Part shown: piece after piece, positions 4,043 to 6,505 of the stretch | Position numbering within the stretch: the stretch's first letter is position 1 | Layout: each line of letters opens with the position of its first letter | From: Candidatus Moranbacteria bacterium CG_4_8_14_3_um_filter_34_16 | GTDB taxonomy: Bacteria > Patescibacteriota > Minisyncoccia > Moranbacterales > UBA2206 | Assembly (NCBI GenBank): GCA_002782345.1 | Contig: PFHO01000067.1 | Span: forward strand, 1-6,505 | Direction: 5' to 3' | Length of the DNA: 6,505 nt | The notes under the pieces: generated by a model | The model's input: only the letters and a program-made list of their open reading frames with translations | What the model was told of the DNA's origin: nothing | Databases searched by the model: none | Translations under genes and position numbers: made by a program

Positions 4043-5650
4043 CTACATTCGCTCCGGTGCTGAAACACCCATTAGACACAACGTTTCCTCCAATGTTATT
4101 TTAACAGCTTTTATCAGTTTTAGTCTAGTGCTCGTAAGCTTAATGTTTTCATTATCCAAAACTTTGCAATCGTTATAAAAAGAATGAAACTTATCTGCCA
4201 ATTTTATCGCATAATAAGGCAATTTATGTGCTTCATAGCTTTCAGCTATCTCTTCAACTAATTCCGGAAATTTGTTTAATTCTCGAATTAGGCTTAACTC
4301 TTTTTTATGAATCAATAAATTTAAATTTATTTTCCCTCCGCGTTCTAAATTTAAATCTGTCGCTTTTTTTAAAATACTACAAATTCGCGCGTGGGCGTAT
4401 TGAACATAAAATACCGGATTTTTTTCCGATTTTTCTTTGGCTAAATCCAAATCAAAAGTCATATGCGTTTTTTTGTCATACATCAAAAAGAAAAATCGCA
4501 CCGCGTCTCGTCCAACTTCTTCAAGCAAATCATCAATTGAAACATAAGTCCCTTTTCTTTTGGACATTTTAAATTCTTTTTTGTCTTTTTGAACTCGCAT
4601 AAGCTGGTTGATGATAATTTCCAATTTTCCTTCATATCCCAAAGCGCTGACAGCTCCTTGCACTCTTTTCACATCTCCATGATGATCCGCTCCCCAAACA
4701 TCAATCGCTTTTGAAAAACCTCGCTCAAATTTGTTTTTATGATAAGCGATATCCCCGCCAAAATAAGTTATTTCACCGGTTGTTTTTTTAACCACTCTAT
4801 CTTTTTCATCTCCAAACTTTTTCGCTCGAAACCAAACAGCTCCATCTTTTTCATAAAAAAATTTTTTTTGAAAAAATTCTTCAAAAATTTTTTCAACTTC
4901 TCCCGATTTATGCAAAGATTCTTCAAAAAAATATTGGTCAAAACAAATTCCAATTTTTTTCATAGACGGTTTGATTATTTCTTCCAAAATAATTTTGGCT
5001 CCTTTTTGACCCGTTTCAAACGGATCGCCCCTTTTAATTTTTTTGGAAAGCGCGTCAATATAGTCTCCTTTGTATTGCGCTTTTTCATCCTTCAAAATTG
5101 AATGCCCCAAAACTTTTATCTGATTGCCAAAATCATTCACATAATATTCCTTCCAAGGTTTATATCCCGCTTTTTCAAGAACATTGGAAAAAACATCGCC
5201 AAAAGTTCCTCCTCTCCCATTGCCTAAGGTTACCGGTCCGGTCGGATTGGCGCTTACAAAATCCACATGAATTTTTTCTCCTTTTCCAATTTTGCTATTT
5301 CCATATTTTTCCTTAAGATTGTTTATTTCTTGAACCTTATTTTGCAAATACTGTTTTGATAAAAAAAAATTTAAATATCCCGGTTTCGCAATTTCTATTT
5401 TCTCAAAGATATCTCCCTTAGCATTTGATTTTAAAAATTTATCTAAACTAAATTTTAAGCTTTCTGCTATTTCTATCGACTTTTTTTGGGTCATTTTGGC
5501 TATAACCATCGCTATATTGGTTGTATAGTCGCCAAAAATTTCAACGCTAGGATAATCAACCTTAATTTGAGACGACTCAAAAACAAGCGTTCCTTCTTTC
5601 TCAAGCTCTTTCAAAACTTTCTCTAATATTTTTTCAATCTCTTTTTTCAT
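4043..5650 (-). CDS. argS: Arginyl-tRNA synthetase
   Basis: Class I aminoacyl-tRNA synthetase charging tRNA-Arg in the cytosol; 535 residues from the ATG at 5648-5650, slightly shorter than the usual 550-580. The N-terminal tRNA-recognition (Add-1) domain spans about 1-95, with VEIFGDYTTNIAM and IEIAKPGYLNFFLS. The catalytic core follows: VDFVSANPTGPVTLGNGRGG (129-148), with TLGN at 141-144 where HxGH is expected, then EYYVNDFGNQI. Next come GEITYFGGDIAYHKNKFERG and VWGADHHGDVKRVQG. KMSKRKG at 361-367 is the KMSKS loop. The DALR-type anticodon-binding domain starts at about NPVFYVQYAHARI and ends in GVSAPERM, typical of the family. A TTG 6 bases upstream is in frame but unnecessary. The stop is TAG. 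RNase HII lies 71 bases upstream on the same strand. All Trp codons are TGG. Identity is certain despite the altered HIGH motif. Confidence 0.97.
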   Translation of the reverse strand: MKKEIEKILEKVLKELEKEGTLVFESSQIKVDYPSVEIFGDYTTNIAMVIAKMTQKKSIEIAESLKFSLDKFLKSNAKGDIFEKIEIAKPGYLNFFLSKQYLQNKVQEINNLKEKYGNSKIGKGEKIHVDFVSANPTGPVTLGNGRGGTFGDVFSNVLEKAGYKPWKEYYVNDFGNQIKVLGHSILKDEKAQYKGDYIDALSKKIKRGDPFETGQKGAKIILEEIIKPSMKKIGICFDQYFFEESLHKSGEVEKIFEEFFQKKFFYEKDGAVWFRAKKFGDEKDRVVKKTTGEITYFGGDIAYHKNKFERGFSKAIDVWGADHHGDVKRVQGAVSALGYEGKLEIIINQLMRVQKDKKEFKMSKRKGTYVSIDDLLEEVGRDAVRFFFLMYDKKTHMTFDLDLAKEKSEKNPVFYVQYAHARICSILKKATDLNLERGGKINLNLLIHKKELSLIRELNKFPELVEEIAESYEAHKLPYYAIKLADKFHSFYNDCKVLDNENIKLTSTRLKLIKAVKITLEETLCLMGVSAPERM

Positions 5651-5656
5651 AATCAA

Positions 5657-5685
5657 ATACTAGCTTATTTTCAGTTCAAAATCAA
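5657..5685 (-). promoter_or_regulatory. Candidate promoter of argS with very short or no leader
   Basis: On the minus strand TTGATT (5685-5680) and TAGTAT (5662-5657) are separated by exactly 17 bases and each match the sigma-70 consensus at 4 of 6 positions. The -10 ends 6 bases before the argS ATG (5648-5650), so the transcript would begin at or within a base or two of the start codon. The spacing matches the better -10 boxes at 1965-1973 and 6458-6466. The gene could equally be co-transcribed with RNase HII. Confidence 0.35.
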
Positions 5686-5721
5686 ATTTTTTCTTTCATT
5701 CGGGAAAAAATTCATTCGCTT

Positions 5722-6405
5722 TCAATAAACATTCTTTTTGCCTTCAATCGCTTCTCTTACCGGGCGAAAACTTCTGCGATGAATTTCGCACGGACCGTAT
5801 TCTTTCAATTTTTCCATATGAATTTCAGTCCCATATCCTTTATGCTTTCCAAATTGATATTGAGGATATTGTTTGTCATATTTACGCATAATTCTGTCTC
5901 GCGTAACTTTGGCAATTATGGAAGCGGCGGAAATGGATTTCACAAATTTGTCTCCATTGATAAAAGCTTTTTGTTCCCCGGAAAAATTGGGGATTATTTT
6001 ATTCCCATCAACAAGGATTATTCTTTTATCATATTTTGAAAAATTGCTCAAGTTGCGAGACAATGACACAATCGCCTTTTTCATCGCTAAAAAAGTAGCT
6101 TCCAAGACATTTATTCTATCGATGGTTTTATGATCGCATACTCCCACCCCCACCCAAAAATTTTCTTGGATAAAATTAAACACTTTTTCTCGTTGAATTT
6201 CTGAAAGAGTTTTTGAATCGCGAACCAATTCATACATTGGGCTCTCAAATAAAAAATCAGAAGTTTTAAGCGCACAAGCTCCCGCTATCACCGGTCCGGC
6301 TAGAGGACCTCTCCCAGCTTCATCCACGCCAATAAAAAAAGAATATCCCTTGTTGAACAATTCTTTTTCCACATTTAAAAAATTTTCTTTTTTTATTTTA
6401 ACCAA
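5722..6405 (-). CDS. rnhB: Ribonuclease HII
   Basis: Cytosolic type 2 RNase H that nicks the RNA strand of RNA-DNA hybrids and removes ribonucleotides misincorporated in DNA. The DEDD metal site is complete: Asp28 and Glu29 in GVDEAGRGPLAGPV (26-39), Asp133 in ILVDGNK, and Asp170 in SIIAKVTRDRIM. Further family signatures are VRDSKTLSEIQRE (61-73), FGKHKGYGT (185-193) and HRRSFRPVREAI (209-220). The length is 227 residues from the TTG at 6403-6405, close to the family norm. No in-frame ATG precedes the DEAGRG motif. A GTG at 6370-6372 is the alternative start (216 residues). An in-frame TAA at 6424-6426 bounds the frame. No Shine-Dalgarno sequence is seen. The stop is TGA, and reading through it gives no family sequence, which argues for the standard code. 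It is divergent from the gene entering at the right edge. Confidence 0.95.
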   Translation of the reverse strand: MVKIKKENFLNVEKELFNKGYSFFIGVDEAGRGPLAGPVIAGACALKTSDFLFESPMYELVRDSKTLSEIQREKVFNFIQENFWVGVGVCDHKTIDRINVLEATFLAMKKAIVSLSRNLSNFSKYDKRIILVDGNKIIPNFSGEQKAFINGDKFVKSISAASIIAKVTRDRIMRKYDKQYPQYQFGKHKGYGTEIHMEKLKEYGPCEIHRRSFRPVREAIEGKKNVY

Positions 6406-6457
6406 AATTCGCTCGTTTAAAAATTAATCTTTAAAGGCTCTAGACCATCAGAAACTA

Positions 6458-6466
6458 TGTTAAAAT
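6458..6466 (+). promoter_or_regulatory. Extended -10 promoter of the right-edge gene; leaderless start predicted
   Basis: TGT (6458-6460) immediately precedes TAAAAT (6461-6466), an extended -10 element one base from the TATAAT consensus. It ends 6 bases before the ATG at 6473-6475. The arrangement is nearly identical to the one in front of the TspO-like gene, and again no leader long enough for a Shine-Dalgarno sequence exists. No convincing -35 box is visible at 16-18 bases. Confidence 0.5.
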
Positions 6467-6472
6467 AGTAGT

Positions 6473-6505
6473 ATGATGCTCAAGAAAGCCAAATTAACGA
6501 GTTAC
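6473..6505 (+). CDS. N-terminal start of an unidentified plus-strand gene, cut by the window edge
   Basis: ATG at 6473-6475, directly followed by a second ATG, opens a frame that stays open to the window end and encodes MMLKKAKLTSY. Eleven residues are too few to recognise a family. The basic start and the extended -10 box 6 bases in front support a real gene. It is divergent from RNase HII, with about 67 bases between the two starts. Confidence 0.5.
   Translation, partial: MMLKKAKLTSY

Noticed and set aside
4739..5101. Plus-strand frame of 120 codons, very rich in Phe
   Set aside because: It is the antisense of Lys/Glu-rich ArgRS sequence. The same applies to the other plus-strand frames inside argS, the glycosyltransferase and rnhB.
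5651..5656. TTG start for argS two codons upstream
   Set aside because: The ATG at 5648-5650 is a better codon, and the candidate promoter spacing also points to it.
1207..6405. Genome-wide reassignment of TGA to Trp or Gly
   Set aside because: ArgRS, RNase HII, the glycosyltransferase and the Nudix protein contain no internal TGA. All Trp codons checked are TGG, and RNase HII and the Nudix gene appear to end naturally at TGA. Only the TspO-like gene is affected.

Overview
The window is AT-rich. It carries conventional bacterial housekeeping genes, almost no Shine-Dalgarno sequences, short spacers and many decayed small ORFs. The arginyl-tRNA synthetase has a degenerate HIGH motif (TLGN), which I associate from memory with Patescibacteria/CPR bacteria (Parcubacteria-like). 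Organism assignment is therefore inference: a CPR genome is most likely. The standard code fits the housekeeping genes. They use TGG for Trp, contain no internal TGA, and two of them end in TGA.

Layout. Positions 1-740 hold no intact gene. They contain a minus-strand terminator hairpin, a second long hairpin, a truncated GIY-YIG nuclease whose C-terminal end is replaced by an inverted-repeat-bounded segment, and a GC-rich patch of nested inverted repeats with two terminator-like structures. Positions 750-1960 look like one minus-strand transcription unit of three genes, all broken by single-base lesions. The first is a 250-codon TspO/MBR-type membrane protein interrupted by two in-frame TGA codons. 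The second is a frameshifted unknown protein of about 85 residues. The third is a frameshifted small membrane protein of about 56 residues. A strong extended -10 box lies 5 bases before the TspO ATG and predicts a leaderless mRNA. Positions 1990-2222 carry short direct repeats and a plus-strand fragment resembling an LVIVD repeat.

Positions 2223-6405 are the healthy part, all on the minus strand. In transcription order they are RNase HII, arginyl-tRNA synthetase, a possible 29-residue ORF that overlaps the next start, a family-4-type glycosyltransferase, and a Nudix hydrolase starting 4 bases after the glycosyltransferase stop. At the right edge a divergent plus-strand gene begins, again just behind an extended -10 box.

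The healthy genes cover RNA primer/ribonucleotide removal (RNase HII), translation (ArgRS) and probable surface glycan synthesis (glycosyltransferase with a co-transcribed Nudix enzyme). No CRISPR array, tRNA, rRNA or complete transposase was seen. The most notable points are the two TGA codons in an otherwise full-length TspO-like gene, the repeated leaderless promoter architecture, the His-less HIGH motif of ArgRS, and a catalytic-position substitution in the Nudix box.
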